DNA of 41,256 nt from a bacterium. GTDB taxonomy: Bacteria > Patescibacteriota > Patescibacteriia > Veblenbacterales > UBA10138. The notes beneath the pieces are model-generated. The model did no database searches. It saw only the letters and a program-made list of their open reading frames with translations, and was not told the DNA's origin. Of the stretch, positions 18,518 to 27,600 are shown piece by piece. The translations under genes were made by a program, and so were the position numbers. The stretch lies in NCBI GenBank assembly GCA_020057885.1, contig JAGVEX010000013.1, forward strand, positions 1-41,256, in the 5' to 3' direction. Numbering within the stretch: position 1 is the first letter of the stretch; each line of letters begins with the position of its first letter.

Positions 18518-19156
18518 ATGAATAACAATATACATATCCTTAAAATTTCCAATACATCCCAATTAATCGTGGCTTTTGTCGGCGCAATGTTTGCTGAAAA
18601 AACTTCAGTATTATTTGGTTTTTTAAATAGACACGCGCGAGCTGGACAAAAAGTTATTCTGTTTAGACCCAAACGAGATACCAGGGGAAAAATTCCGCAA
18701 ACTCATGATGGAGGGGGTCTTATTATTGAAAAATTCGGAGGGGAAATAATCCGCGTTTCTACTTGTAAAGAGGTTTTATCTTTAGCCTTAAATAAAAAAG
18801 CTCAAGTAGTCGGTATTGATGAATCCCAATTTCTCCCTAGCAATCTGATTAAAATTCTTGTCAGACTTTATGAACACAGTATTACAGTGTACCTAAGCGC
18901 TTTGGACACTGATTATAGAGCGAGAAATTTTAAAACCATCAGTGAGATAACAAAGCATCCGCTAGTATATACTACAAAACTCACAGCCATATGTAATTTT
19001 TGTCATTCCCACGATGGAGTTTATAGCTTACGTTTTGATGAAAAAGGAAATGTAATAAAAAAAGATATAAAAAGAATTATAATTGGCGATAAAATCTATC
19101 AGCCAGCTTGCCATAAATGCCGTAGAAGAATATTAAAGCGAAAAAAGAAAAAATAG
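18518..19156 (+). CDS. tdk: Thymidine kinase
   Basis: GAMFAEKTSVLFG, VVGIDESQFLP, zinc motif CNFC...CHKC. Confidence 0.85.
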   Translation: MNNNIHILKISNTSQLIVAFVGAMFAEKTSVLFGFLNRHARAGQKVILFRPKRDTRGKIPQTHDGGGLIIEKFGGEIIRVSTCKEVLSLALNKKAQVVGIDESQFLPSNLIKILVRLYEHSITVYLSALDTDYRARNFKTISEITKHPLVYTTKLTAICNFCHSHDGVYSLRFDEKGNVIKKDIKRIIIGDKIYQPACHKCRRRILKRKKKK

Positions 19157-19178
19157 TAATAATATATTGGATATTAAT

Positions 19179-19214
19179 AAGGCTTTTGTGAAAATTCACA
19201 TAAGCCTTTTTTAT
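19179..19214. terminator. Terminator
   Basis: AAGGCTTTTGTGAAAATTCACATAAGCCTTTTTTATT. Confidence 0.75.
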
Positions 19215-19244
19215 TTTTCACTATACTGCTAAAATATCTGCAGT

Positions 19245-19934
19245 ATGTCTAAAAAAGGTATATTTATTGTATTAGAGGGTACAGATGGTTCTGGCAAAAC
19301 TACCCAGTTTAAACTTTTGGTGTGTGCTTTAAAACGCGCTAAAAAGCCGGTGATGACTATTGATTTTCCGCAATATGGCAAACCCTCGGCTTATTTTGTA
19401 GAGCAATATTTAAACGGTAAATTTGGTTCGGCAAGTAGAATAGGACCGTATCAGGGTTCTTTATTTTATGCGCTTGATAGGTGTGAGGCCGCACCCAGGA
19501 TAAGGCAGTGGCTAAAGCAGGGTAAAATGGTAGTGGCCAATAGGTACACTAGCAGTAATGCTGGGCATCAGGGTGGAAAAATTTTAAATACCAAGGCGCG
19601 TCAGGCTTATTGGAAATGGCTTTTTGATTTAGAATACAAATTGCTTAAAATTCCCAAACCCAATTTGACTATCCTGTTGCATATGCCAGCAGAGCAAGCT
19701 CAGCTTTTGGTAGATAAAAAAACAGCGCGTAAATATGTTGGTGGTAAAAAACGGGATATTCACGAAGCTGATTTAGGGCATTTGCGTGCAGCCGAAAGAG
19801 CGTATTTGGAAGTGGCTCATATTTGTAAATTTTCAATAGTGGAATGTTTTGAACAGGGCAAGCTCTTGACACCACAGCAAATACATTTTAAAGTGTATAA
19901 AATTGTAAAAAATTTAATTAACAAAAATAAATAA
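19245..19934 (+). CDS. tmk: dTMP kinase
   Basis: FIVLEGTDGSGKTTQFKLL, YALDRCEAAP, VVANRYTSSNAGHQGGK. Confidence 0.9.
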   Translation: MSKKGIFIVLEGTDGSGKTTQFKLLVCALKRAKKPVMTIDFPQYGKPSAYFVEQYLNGKFGSASRIGPYQGSLFYALDRCEAAPRIRQWLKQGKMVVANRYTSSNAGHQGGKILNTKARQAYWKWLFDLEYKLLKIPKPNLTILLHMPAEQAQLLVDKKTARKYVGGKKRDIHEADLGHLRAAERAYLEVAHICKFSIVECFEQGKLLTPQQIHFKVYKIVKNLINKNK

Positions 19935-19962
19935 ACATAAACAAAAATAATCGAGGTGAAAT

Positions 19963-20106
19963 ATGGACAAACAAACCAAATCTACAAAAGAAAGCAAGAA
20001 AACATCGTCATTCCCAGGTATTGATTGGAAAAACGTGTCCAAAGAGTTTTTGGAAAAATGCATTGATTTACACAAGTGTTTTTGTACGCTCCCAAGCTCG
20101 GGTTAA
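19963..20106 (+). CDS. Small ORF, 47 aa: MDKQTKSTKESKKTSSFPGIDWKNVSKEFLEKCIDLHKCFCTLPSSG
   Basis: ATG preceded by GAGGTG SD and followed by a terminator hairpin; not in the supplied ORF track. Confidence 0.5.
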   Translation: MDKQTKSTKESKKTSSFPGIDWKNVSKEFLEKCIDLHKCFCTLPSSG

Positions 20107-20133
20107 GACATATATTTAAATCTTTTTATTATT

Positions 20134-20166
20134 TTGGCTTAGTACGGATGCTAAGCCAATTTTTTT
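20134..20166. terminator. Terminator
   Basis: TTGGCTTAG...CTAAGCCAATTTTTTT. Confidence 0.75.
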
Positions 20167-20182
20167 ATGCTAAAATAGCGTT

Positions 20183-21643
20183 ATGAAGCTAGAACCAGTA
20201 ATCGGGTTGGAAATTCACATCCAGCTTAAAACTAAATCTAAGATGTTTTGTGCCTGTGACAACACAGGTGAAGATAAGCCGGCCAATACCACTATTTGTC
20301 CGGTGTGTTTGGCGCACCCGGGTACTTTACCAGTACCAAATGCCGAAGCAGTGCATATGGCAGTTAAGGCCGCTTTGGTTTTGAATTTGCACATAAATCA
20401 AAATTCTAAGTTTGACCGTAAAAATTATTTTTATCCTGATTTGCCCAAAGGGTATCAAATTTCCCAGCACCATGAAACTTTGGGGCGTGATGGTTATTTG
20501 GAAATTGAAACTAAAGAAGACGTGAGGCGCGTGGGAATAGAGGAAATGCATTTAGAAGAAGATACGGCCAAATTTTTTCATAATAGCAAGCACTCTCTGT
20601 TGGATTTTAACCGTGCCGGTACCCCACTTATGGAAATAGTTACTAAACCGGAGGTAAAAAGCCCAGAGGAAGCTAGAATATTTTTGCAAGAGTTAAAATT
20701 ACTTATGCGCTATTTAGATATTTCAGACGCGGATATGGAAAAGGGGCACTTGCGGTGTGATGCAAATTTATCCTTGCGTCCGGTGGGCGATAGTAAGTTT
20801 TATCATAAAACAGAAATTAAAAATTTAAATTCTTTTAAATCAGTTGAAAAGGCTTTAACTTATGAAATTGAGCGGCAAACTAAATTGTGGGAAAAAGGTA
20901 CGCCCCAAACGGTGACGACAACTTGTGGCTGGAATGAGAAAAAAGGAGTAACGGTAGTACAGCGTGAAAAAGAAGCTTTGCACGATTACCGTTATTTTCC
21001 TGAACCTGATATTCCGCCCTTAAACATAACAGACGTGCAAATTAAGGCTTGGACAAAAGAGTTGCCAGAGCTTCCCCAGGCGCGCCGTAAGCGCCTACAA
21101 GAGGTTTATGATTTAGGGGTGGCTGAAAGTAGGCTTTTAACCGAGGATTGCGTTTTAGGCGATTTTACAGAGAGTGTGATAAATGTTTTAACATCTGAAT
21201 TAGAAGGGGATATTAAAGCCGCGGCTAAACTCGCTACTAACTGGATAGTACATAAACTTTCTGCCATATTAACTGAAAAAAGAGGCAGTATAAAAAAACT
21301 GTCATTTGATGTGGATCAGTTAGTAGAGTTTTTGCTTTTAGTAGCACGCCGCCAAGTGAATTCCACCAACGCGCAATTGTTGCTTAGAAAAATGGTAGAA
21401 ACGGGTCGCGATCCAGATGATATTTTACAAACAGAAAATCTTGGCCAAAGTAGTGGGGCAGAGGATGGTTTAGATAAGGCTGTGATAAAAGTTTTGGTAA
21501 CTTATCCAGAGCAAGTTGAACAATATAAGGCTGGTAAAGCGGCACTGATGAAATTTTTTTTAGGCGCGGTAATGAAAGAAACCAAAGGCAAAGTGGATCC
21601 TATTGAAGCAGAAAGAATGCTTAAACAAAAGTTAACTTTATAA
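20183..21643 (+). CDS. gatB: Asp/Glu-tRNA amidotransferase subunit GatB
   Basis: VIGLEIHIQLKTKSKMFC, NFDRKNYFYPDLPKGYQISQ-type block, LRCDANLSLRP. Confidence 0.96.
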   Translation: MKLEPVIGLEIHIQLKTKSKMFCACDNTGEDKPANTTICPVCLAHPGTLPVPNAEAVHMAVKAALVLNLHINQNSKFDRKNYFYPDLPKGYQISQHHETLGRDGYLEIETKEDVRRVGIEEMHLEEDTAKFFHNSKHSLLDFNRAGTPLMEIVTKPEVKSPEEARIFLQELKLLMRYLDISDADMEKGHLRCDANLSLRPVGDSKFYHKTEIKNLNSFKSVEKALTYEIERQTKLWEKGTPQTVTTTCGWNEKKGVTVVQREKEALHDYRYFPEPDIPPLNITDVQIKAWTKELPELPQARRKRLQEVYDLGVAESRLLTEDCVLGDFTESVINVLTSELEGDIKAAAKLATNWIVHKLSAILTEKRGSIKKLSFDVDQLVEFLLLVARRQVNSTNAQLLLRKMVETGRDPDDILQTENLGQSSGAEDGLDKAVIKVLVTYPEQVEQYKAGKAALMKFFLGAVMKETKGKVDPIEAERMLKQKLTL

Positions 21644-21728
21644 TGAATTTAAGTTAAGTTGGTATTGTAAATAAAAATAAACCATTAAAAAACAGTTATT
21701 TAAAAACTTTTATAGAAAGGAATAGGTC

Positions 21729-22706
21729 ATGAAAACTTTGTTGTTAGTTTTTGCCGCTGTTCTTTCTTTGACTTTGCCAAAGAATTCCAATGCCCAAGAC
21801 CAGTCTGGCTCTGATTTGTTGATGTGTCCTATAGTCAATGGGTGGAAAGTTTCTGGCACTAATTTGCCTCATTTAAAACGACACGATACAGTAATGCAGA
21901 TTGTTGCAGATTCTGCTTCACCGCAGGGAATACATTATCAAACCTTTTGGTTTCAAATAAAGCAGACGGACGATTCGACATATCCGTATTATGTTGAATG
22001 GGAGAAAAAAATTCCGCCCATAAATACCTATTATTATGATGCAATGGAAATTAACCAAAAGTTATTTGATTTTACGGATTCCTGGCCACCAGTTAAATTG
22101 GAAATTTTTTTGCTAAACAAGGATACGACCATTCAAGTCATTAAATGGAACTACAGTATAGTTTGTCTTTCGTGCAAAAACTGCATAGAAGATAGATGGT
22201 GCAGACATTTCAAGCGAATTACAGGAAATAGAACTTTTATCTTTGATAGAATAAAAATCAGAATTTGGAAATCATACGAAGAGAATAACGCCAGAATTGG
22301 ATTTGATAATCTAATCTTTTGGTACAATCCATGTCCAATGTGCATGGGTTATTATCCACCGATTCTTGTTTTATTTGATGGCTTTGGCGATCCACCAGAT
22401 ATAGCAACTGATGCGCTAGAATTAACCGATCAAGCATTATATGATTTTAAACTTCATCAAAATTATCCCAATCCATTTAATTCAAAAACTGTTATCCCTT
22501 ATGAATTAAGGGAGCGAGGATGGGTAAAATTGGAAGTTTATAGTCTTCTTGGTCAAAAAATTATAATTCTAGTAAATGAGGAAAAAGAAGCAGGATTGCA
22601 GGTTACACATTGGGATGCCGATGGCTTATCAAGTGGAATGTACATTGCTCGTTTGAGCGTAAATGGTGTGGTAGTAAAAAACCAAAAACTACACTTGTTA
22701 AAATAA
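21729..22706 (+). CDS. Secreted protein with T9SS/Por-type C-terminal sorting-like domain
   Basis: Signal peptide; C-terminus LHQNYPNPFNSKTVIPYELRERGWVKLEVYSLLGQKIIILVNEEKEAGLQVTHWDADGLSSGMYIARLSVNGVVVKNQKLHLLK. Confidence 0.8.
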   Translation: MKTLLLVFAAVLSLTLPKNSNAQDQSGSDLLMCPIVNGWKVSGTNLPHLKRHDTVMQIVADSASPQGIHYQTFWFQIKQTDDSTYPYYVEWEKKIPPINTYYYDAMEINQKLFDFTDSWPPVKLEIFLLNKDTTIQVIKWNYSIVCLSCKNCIEDRWCRHFKRITGNRTFIFDRIKIRIWKSYEENNARIGFDNLIFWYNPCPMCMGYYPPILVLFDGFGDPPDIATDALELTDQALYDFKLHQNYPNPFNSKTVIPYELRERGWVKLEVYSLLGQKIIILVNEEKEAGLQVTHWDADGLSSGMYIARLSVNGVVVKNQKLHLLK

Positions 22707-22727
22707 TCTAATTAGATACAACCCAGA

Positions 22728-22757
22728 GCACCTTGTTGAAAAGCAGGGTGCCTTTTT
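22728..22757. terminator. Terminator
   Basis: GCACCTTGTTGAAAAGCAGGGTGCCTTTTT. Confidence 0.7.
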
Positions 22758-22853
22758 AAATAAAAAACCAATTTATTTTTAAAAAGTAGTTTTTTATTAA
22801 ATTTGTCTTTGTATTAAAGTGTTAACATATTGATGCAAAGAGTTTTTAGTTTA

Positions 22854-22882
22854 TTGACTTTTTATCTACAAGGGGTTAATAT
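22854..22882 (+). promoter_or_regulatory. Sigma70-type promoter
   Basis: TTGACT-17-TAATAT upstream of the 22941 ORF. Confidence 0.55.
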
Positions 22883-22940
22883 TGTTTTAATCTAAAATAT
22901 CAAAATTGGTCATTGTCAAAATAAGAAAGAAGGTGGTTTT

Positions 22941-23432
22941 GTGAAAAATAAAGAAGAAATAAAATGTAAGATGTGTGGAGAAAATATAGAACGTAAACAG
23001 CGCACAGTAGCTACTTTTATTAAGGCCGACGGTAGCAGTCATTATGTGCATTTATGTATTTCTTGCGCTCAAAAGATGAGTTGTAAAAAGCATCGCACTC
23101 TACATGTTATTTTTATAGATAATAGGCATGCTTGCGCAGAATGTGTGGAAAGCGAAGCTAAGGCAATTTTTGCGAGAAAACCAGATAAAGTAGCAAAAGA
23201 TTACAATGAGGTAAAACAATTAGCTGGTGATTTGGATGAATTCTTACGGTTGGTAAGGGCAGCCACTTTGGTGCCAGATTTATCTGAAGAACTTTGTTGG
23301 TTATGTGGTGTTTTTGCCAAGGCTAAGAGTTTTGGGATTAAGCCGTCCCAAGTGATAAAAGATGTTAAAAAGAAGATTAAAAATAATAAATCCATGGTTG
23401 ATTCATTATTGCCCCAATCTTTGGTAAAATAA
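22941..23432 (+). CDS. Hypothetical protein with multiple CxxC zinc-binding-like motifs
   Basis: CKMCGENIER, CISCAQKMSCKKH, CAEC, CWLC. Confidence 0.6.
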   Translation: MKNKEEIKCKMCGENIERKQRTVATFIKADGSSHYVHLCISCAQKMSCKKHRTLHVIFIDNRHACAECVESEAKAIFARKPDKVAKDYNEVKQLAGDLDEFLRLVRAATLVPDLSEELCWLCGVFAKAKSFGIKPSQVIKDVKKKIKNNKSMVDSLLPQSLVK

Positions 23433-23434
23433 AA

Positions 23435-23468
23435 ATCCCTAACTTCTTTTGAGGTTAGGGATGTTTTT
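23435..23468. terminator. Bidirectional terminator
   Basis: ATCCCTAAC...GTTAGGGAT. Confidence 0.75.
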
Positions 23469-23485
23469 TAATTTATAAAACTATT

Positions 23486-24451
23486 TTAGAGTCCCAAAAA
23501 GCGCTCAGCCTTAACTTTAGCATGTGTATAATTCTTTATCCATTTTATATTCGGCATCCGTTTAAACCAAGTCATCTGATGGCGCGCATATTGCCAGGTG
23601 TGAGTAGATATTTGCTGTTCGGCTGTTTTAATTAATTTCCGATTTTGTAGTACTGGTAAAAGTTCTTTGTACCCAATAGTGTTGAGTAGTGTAGAAGTGG
23701 GGTAGTGTTTTTTTATATATTTAACTTCTTTTAACAATCCTTTTTTAAGCATTTGAGCAGTACGGATGTTAATATTTTTGCGAAGTTTATTTTTGGGTGG
23801 GTTAAGTCCAAGAATAAGTGTGTTAGGGCGCGGCGTGCGTTTTTGCTCGGCATAAAAAGTAGTGCCAGTTGTTAGTATATGCTCTAAAGCGCGGATAATT
23901 CTGCGGCGATTATGCTTGTCAATAGCGCGGTAAGTTTGGCCGTCTAGCTTTTTTAATTTAGCTAGCAATGCCTTAATACTAAGTTTTTCCAACTTTTTCC
24001 TTAATTTAGGATTTGGTTTGCTGTGAGGAAATTGATAATTTTCCACAATAGCAGAAACATAAAGCCCGGTGCCGCCAACAAGGATTGGCAAAGAGCTAAT
24101 AGCAAATAGCTTATGGAATAATTTGTTTACTTCTTTTTGAAATTTGGCGGCGGAATATGTTTTGTTGGGCGAAAGTATATCAATAAAAAAATGCGGAATA
24201 TTTTTAACAAAATATATTTTTTCTTTACCAAAAGCCATTTGTCTAGCTACGCCAGATTTCGCGTAGCGAGACCATTTGCCATTTGGCTGATTTGTGCCGA
24301 GTTGAGCGTGCTGGTAAATTTGGCGTGAATCAGCCGAAATAATAACGCCATTAAACTTTTTAGCTAAACGCAAAGCTAAGTCGGTTTTACCACTGGCAGT
24401 GGGGCCAATAATTGCGATTAAGTAGGAGGAGTTGACTTTAGTAGGTGCCAT
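23486..24451 (-). CDS. miaA: tRNA dimethylallyltransferase MiaA
   Basis: IAIIGPTASGKTDLALRLAKKFNGVIISADSRQIY, LVGGTGLYVSA. Confidence 0.95.
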   Translation of the reverse strand: MAPTKVNSSYLIAIIGPTASGKTDLALRLAKKFNGVIISADSRQIYQHAQLGTNQPNGKWSRYAKSGVARQMAFGKEKIYFVKNIPHFFIDILSPNKTYSAAKFQKEVNKLFHKLFAISSLPILVGGTGLYVSAIVENYQFPHSKPNPKLRKKLEKLSIKALLAKLKKLDGQTYRAIDKHNRRRIIRALEHILTTGTTFYAEQKRTPRPNTLILGLNPPKNKLRKNINIRTAQMLKKGLLKEVKYIKKHYPTSTLLNTIGYKELLPVLQNRKLIKTAEQQISTHTWQYARHQMTWFKRMPNIKWIKNYTHAKVKAERFLGL

Positions 24452-24537
24452 TTGCTAAGATATGAAACTAGATTAGAGTACTAAAATAGTATATTACAAA
24501 TAAACAATAATATAAAACAAACTTAAAGGAGTTATAT

Positions 24538-24918
24538 ATGTCAAAAATTTTAATTGTTGATGAGGATGTGGCATCTCAAATGATACTTTCCTCTGAGCTT
24601 AAAAATGAGGGTTATAGCGTGGAAGCTGTAGAGAGTGCAGAACATGCCTTGGAATTAATGCGCCAAACGCAATTTGACTTGGTTATTACAGAAATTCGGT
24701 TTGGGCATGAATGTGTCTTTGAACTTATTAAGCAAGTTAAAAGCGTAAAATTACATAGGCCGAATTCAGATCGGGTAGTAGCGGTTATAGCGCTCACTGC
24801 GTTTGCTAATTTAACAAACGCCATAGAATGCCAAAAATTCGGCGCAGATGATTTTGTATCTAAGCCTTATGAATTGACTGACCTTCTCGTAACCATAGAA
24901 AGAGTACTAAACAGCTAA
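24538..24918 (+). CDS. Stand-alone receiver-domain protein, Glu at the phospho-acceptor position
   Basis: KILIVDEDVASQ...FDLVITEIRF...VIALTAFA...DDFVSKPY. Confidence 0.85.
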   Translation: MSKILIVDEDVASQMILSSELKNEGYSVEAVESAEHALELMRQTQFDLVITEIRFGHECVFELIKQVKSVKLHRPNSDRVVAVIALTAFANLTNAIECQKFGADDFVSKPYELTDLLVTIERVLNS

Positions 24919-24947
24919 CAGCCATCTGTACTATTTTAATAATAAGT

Positions 24948-24982
24948 TAATCGGTATTTGCCAAGCAGATGCCGATTTATTT
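24948..24982. terminator. Terminator-like hairpin
   Basis: AATCGG...CCGATT followed by T-rich sequence. Confidence 0.5.
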
Positions 24983-25083
24983 TAAGTATTTTGGCTATTG
25001 ACTTTTTTGTTGATAATTGCTAAGATTTTAAACTGAAATAAAAAATAACTAACTTAAATAAAAATAATAAAGAAGGATAAAAA

Positions 25084-25461
25084 ATGCTAAAGACAATTTT
25101 ATACGTTGACGACGAAGATAATCTATTGGAGCTTGTAAAAGACTTTTTTGAAATGCAAGGATACATAGTTTTCACAGCCAACAATGGTGAAGCTGGATTG
25201 CAAATAGTACACGACAAAAAACCAGATTTGGTGATAACTGACCTTGATATGCCTGGTATGGGCGGTATTGAAATGACGCGACAAATTAGGTCGCACTTTC
25301 CCTTGTTACCAGTGGTGGCGGTAAGTGGTGTGTTTACACCAGAGAGAATACCAGTACTTGAACAATTAGGGATTAAACATAGAGTCTCTAAGCCATTTAA
25401 ATTCGAAGATCTTGAAACTGCGATCAAGCAGGCTCATCAGGAAAGTTTAGTTCACGACTAA
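25084..25461 (+). CDS. Stand-alone response-regulator receiver protein with canonical Asp
   Basis: TILYVDDEDNLLELV...PDLVITDLDMPGMGGIEM...VSKPFKFEDL. Confidence 0.9.
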   Translation: MLKTILYVDDEDNLLELVKDFFEMQGYIVFTANNGEAGLQIVHDKKPDLVITDLDMPGMGGIEMTRQIRSHFPLLPVVAVSGVFTPERIPVLEQLGIKHRVSKPFKFEDLETAIKQAHQESLVHD

Positions 25462-25474
25462 ACATCATTCGTCG

Positions 25475-25509
25475 TAGCCCACACCTGAATTTGGTAGTGG
25501 GCTATTTTT
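25475..25509. terminator. Terminator
   Basis: TAGCCCAC...GTGGGCTATTTTTATT. Confidence 0.7.
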
Positions 25510-25513
25510 ATTA

Positions 25514-27265
25514 TTATTTTTTATATTCAATCTCTTGTTTAAGTTCAGCCATAAATTTTTCTTTAGGCAAGCTACTAATTTCTTTTTGTCCGCGTTTGCG
25601 CACTGCCAAATTATTTGAAGCAATTTCTTTGTCGCCAATTACCAAAGAGTAGGGAATTTTTTCGCCTTCAGCTTTTCTAATCTTATTACCTATGGTTTCA
25701 TTAGCATCGTCTAGCTCCACGCGGAAACCGTGATCAAGAAATTCGGTTTTAAGTTTTTGGCAGTAGTCGTGATGCGTTGAGCCAACCGGCAAAAGCTTAA
25801 TTTGCACTGGCGCGAGCCAAGCGGGAAAAGCACCACCACATCTCTCGATTAAGAAGGCGATGGTTCTTTCAATCGCGCCGACTGAAGAACGGTGAATGAC
25901 AATTGGCTCTTCTTCGCGACCATCCGATGCAGTAAAGGCTAATTTGAATCTTTTTGGCATAACAAAATCATATTGTACCGTAAAGGCGGTATCTTCTTTG
26001 CCTAGAACATTCTTAATCTGAATATCAATTTTCGGGCCGTAGAAAGCCGCTTCGCCCGCCGCTTCATAATTTTCGACCGCGCGGTTTTTTAAGACATTCC
26101 TTAGAACTCCTTCGGCGTGTTCCCAAGCAGCATCATCTTTATAATACTTCTGATCATCGGTGCGATCGCCGAGTGAAAGGCGGTAGCGGTAATCTTTATT
26201 AGCTTTAAAGCCGAGTATGCCGGCAATATATTCGATCAAATCCAAAGCTCCGTTAATTTCTGCTTCGGCTTGGTCCGAGCGAGCAACAATATGGGCGTCA
26301 GCGAGGCAAAAACTACGTACTCGGAGCAAACCACTCAGTTCACCCGACTGTTCATAGCGGTAGAGCTTAGCTAGTTCGGCAATGCGCATGGGTAGTTGCC
26401 GATAGCTGCGCGGTTGGGATTTATATAATTCAAAATGATGCGGGCAGCTCATCGGCCTTAGCATAAATTCGTCCTCGTCAATCTTGATGGGCGCGTACAT
26501 GGAATCCTTATAATAAGGATAATGTCCAGAAGTTTTGTAGAGGTCGAGTTTGGCAATATCAGGGGTATAGATATGATGATAACCACGCCGGATTTCTTCA
26601 TCAACAATAAAACGTTCCAATTCGCGGCGGATAATCGAGCCTTTTTCTGTCCAGAGTGGTAAACCCTTACCGACCAATTCGGAAAAGACAAAAAGATCTA
26701 ATTCTTTGCCCAGTTTGCGGTGGTCTCTTTTTTTAGCTTCTTCTATCATTTTTAAATATTCGTCGAGTTCTTTTTTAGTATCAAAAGCCAGGCCGTAGAT
26801 ACGGGTGAGCATTTTATTATTTTCATCGCCGCGCCAATAAGCCCCAGCTATACGTTCCAATTTCCAGGAGTCGGCTTTGATATCTTTCATTTTTTCCACA
26901 TGGCCGCCACGGCACAGATCGCGGAACTGGCCAGATTGATAAATGGTTATTGGCGCGCCCTCGGTAGCTATACCGTTAATCAATTCATGTTTATATTCAT
27001 TGTTTTTAAATTCGGCTTTGGCTTCCTGAGGAGATAATTCAAAGCGTGCGAAAGTATTCCAGGTTTTTATAATTTCTTCCATTTTATTTTGAATTTTTGG
27101 CAAATCGCTTTCGGAAACCACTGTCGGAAATTCGAAATCATAATAAAAACCATTATCAACCGGGGGCCCTAGAGTTGGTTTAGCTTGAGGCCACATTTCC
27201 AGCACAGCAGCGGCTAAAAGATGAGATAAGGAGTGACGTTTTGCTTCGAGATTTGAAGTAGACAT
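25514..27265 (-). CDS. thrS: Threonyl-tRNA synthetase, lacking an N-terminal TGS domain
   Basis: Editing domain (RHSLSHLLAAAVLEMWP) starts about residue 11; class II motifs and anticodon-binding domain present. Confidence 0.95.
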   Translation of the reverse strand: MSTSNLEAKRHSLSHLLAAAVLEMWPQAKPTLGPPVDNGFYYDFEFPTVVSESDLPKIQNKMEEIIKTWNTFARFELSPQEAKAEFKNNEYKHELINGIATEGAPITIYQSGQFRDLCRGGHVEKMKDIKADSWKLERIAGAYWRGDENNKMLTRIYGLAFDTKKELDEYLKMIEEAKKRDHRKLGKELDLFVFSELVGKGLPLWTEKGSIIRRELERFIVDEEIRRGYHHIYTPDIAKLDLYKTSGHYPYYKDSMYAPIKIDEDEFMLRPMSCPHHFELYKSQPRSYRQLPMRIAELAKLYRYEQSGELSGLLRVRSFCLADAHIVARSDQAEAEINGALDLIEYIAGILGFKANKDYRYRLSLGDRTDDQKYYKDDAAWEHAEGVLRNVLKNRAVENYEAAGEAAFYGPKIDIQIKNVLGKEDTAFTVQYDFVMPKRFKLAFTASDGREEEPIVIHRSSVGAIERTIAFLIERCGGAFPAWLAPVQIKLLPVGSTHHDYCQKLKTEFLDHGFRVELDDANETIGNKIRKAEGEKIPYSLVIGDKEIASNNLAVRKRGQKEISSLPKEKFMAELKQEIEYKK

Positions 27266-27368
27266 AATATGAAAATTTAAAATTTAAAAATAAAAATGTA
27301 AAATAAATGATAACATAAGCTTTGAGTTGTAATTTTAATTTTTGATATTTACATTTTAAACTATTAAT

Positions 27369-27564
27369 AAAAAACCAAACGAATAAGTTTCGTTTGGGCC
27401 CCGTAAAGTTTTACGAACCACGGGGGGTTCCACCCAGATTTCCACCTTCGCGTAAAGCTAGGGCGGACACTCACGGATTGTTTGTACGTTTAGATCCGAT
27501 TGAGGTCGGGTGCCCCTCGAATTTGTTCGGGGCCTGACGGTTGGTAGCCGTCGCAATTACGTAC
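27369..27564 (-). promoter_or_regulatory. T-box-like leader of thrS (Thr specifier ACC)
   Basis: On the minus strand: stem-I closure GTACGT/ACGTAC, hairpin GACGG-CTACCAA-CCGTC, T-box antiterminator GGG-TGGAACC-CCCCGT...ACGGGG-CCC, then terminator CCAAACGAA...TTCGTTTGG-TTTTTT. Confidence 0.75.
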
Positions 27565-27570
27565 TGTTTA

Positions 27571-27599
27571 ATAATAATTTTTTATTAATCTTTAGTCAA
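27571..27599 (-). promoter_or_regulatory. Promoter for the thrS T-box transcript
   Basis: Minus strand TTGACT-17-TATTAT. Confidence 0.6.
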
Positions 27600-27600
27600 A

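Noticed and set aside
14845-19934. Phage-derived nucleotide metabolism island
   Set aside because: dcd/dut/thyA/folA/tdk/tmk can be phage-borne, but no structural, lysis or integrase genes accompany them and the genes have separate orientations and terminators.
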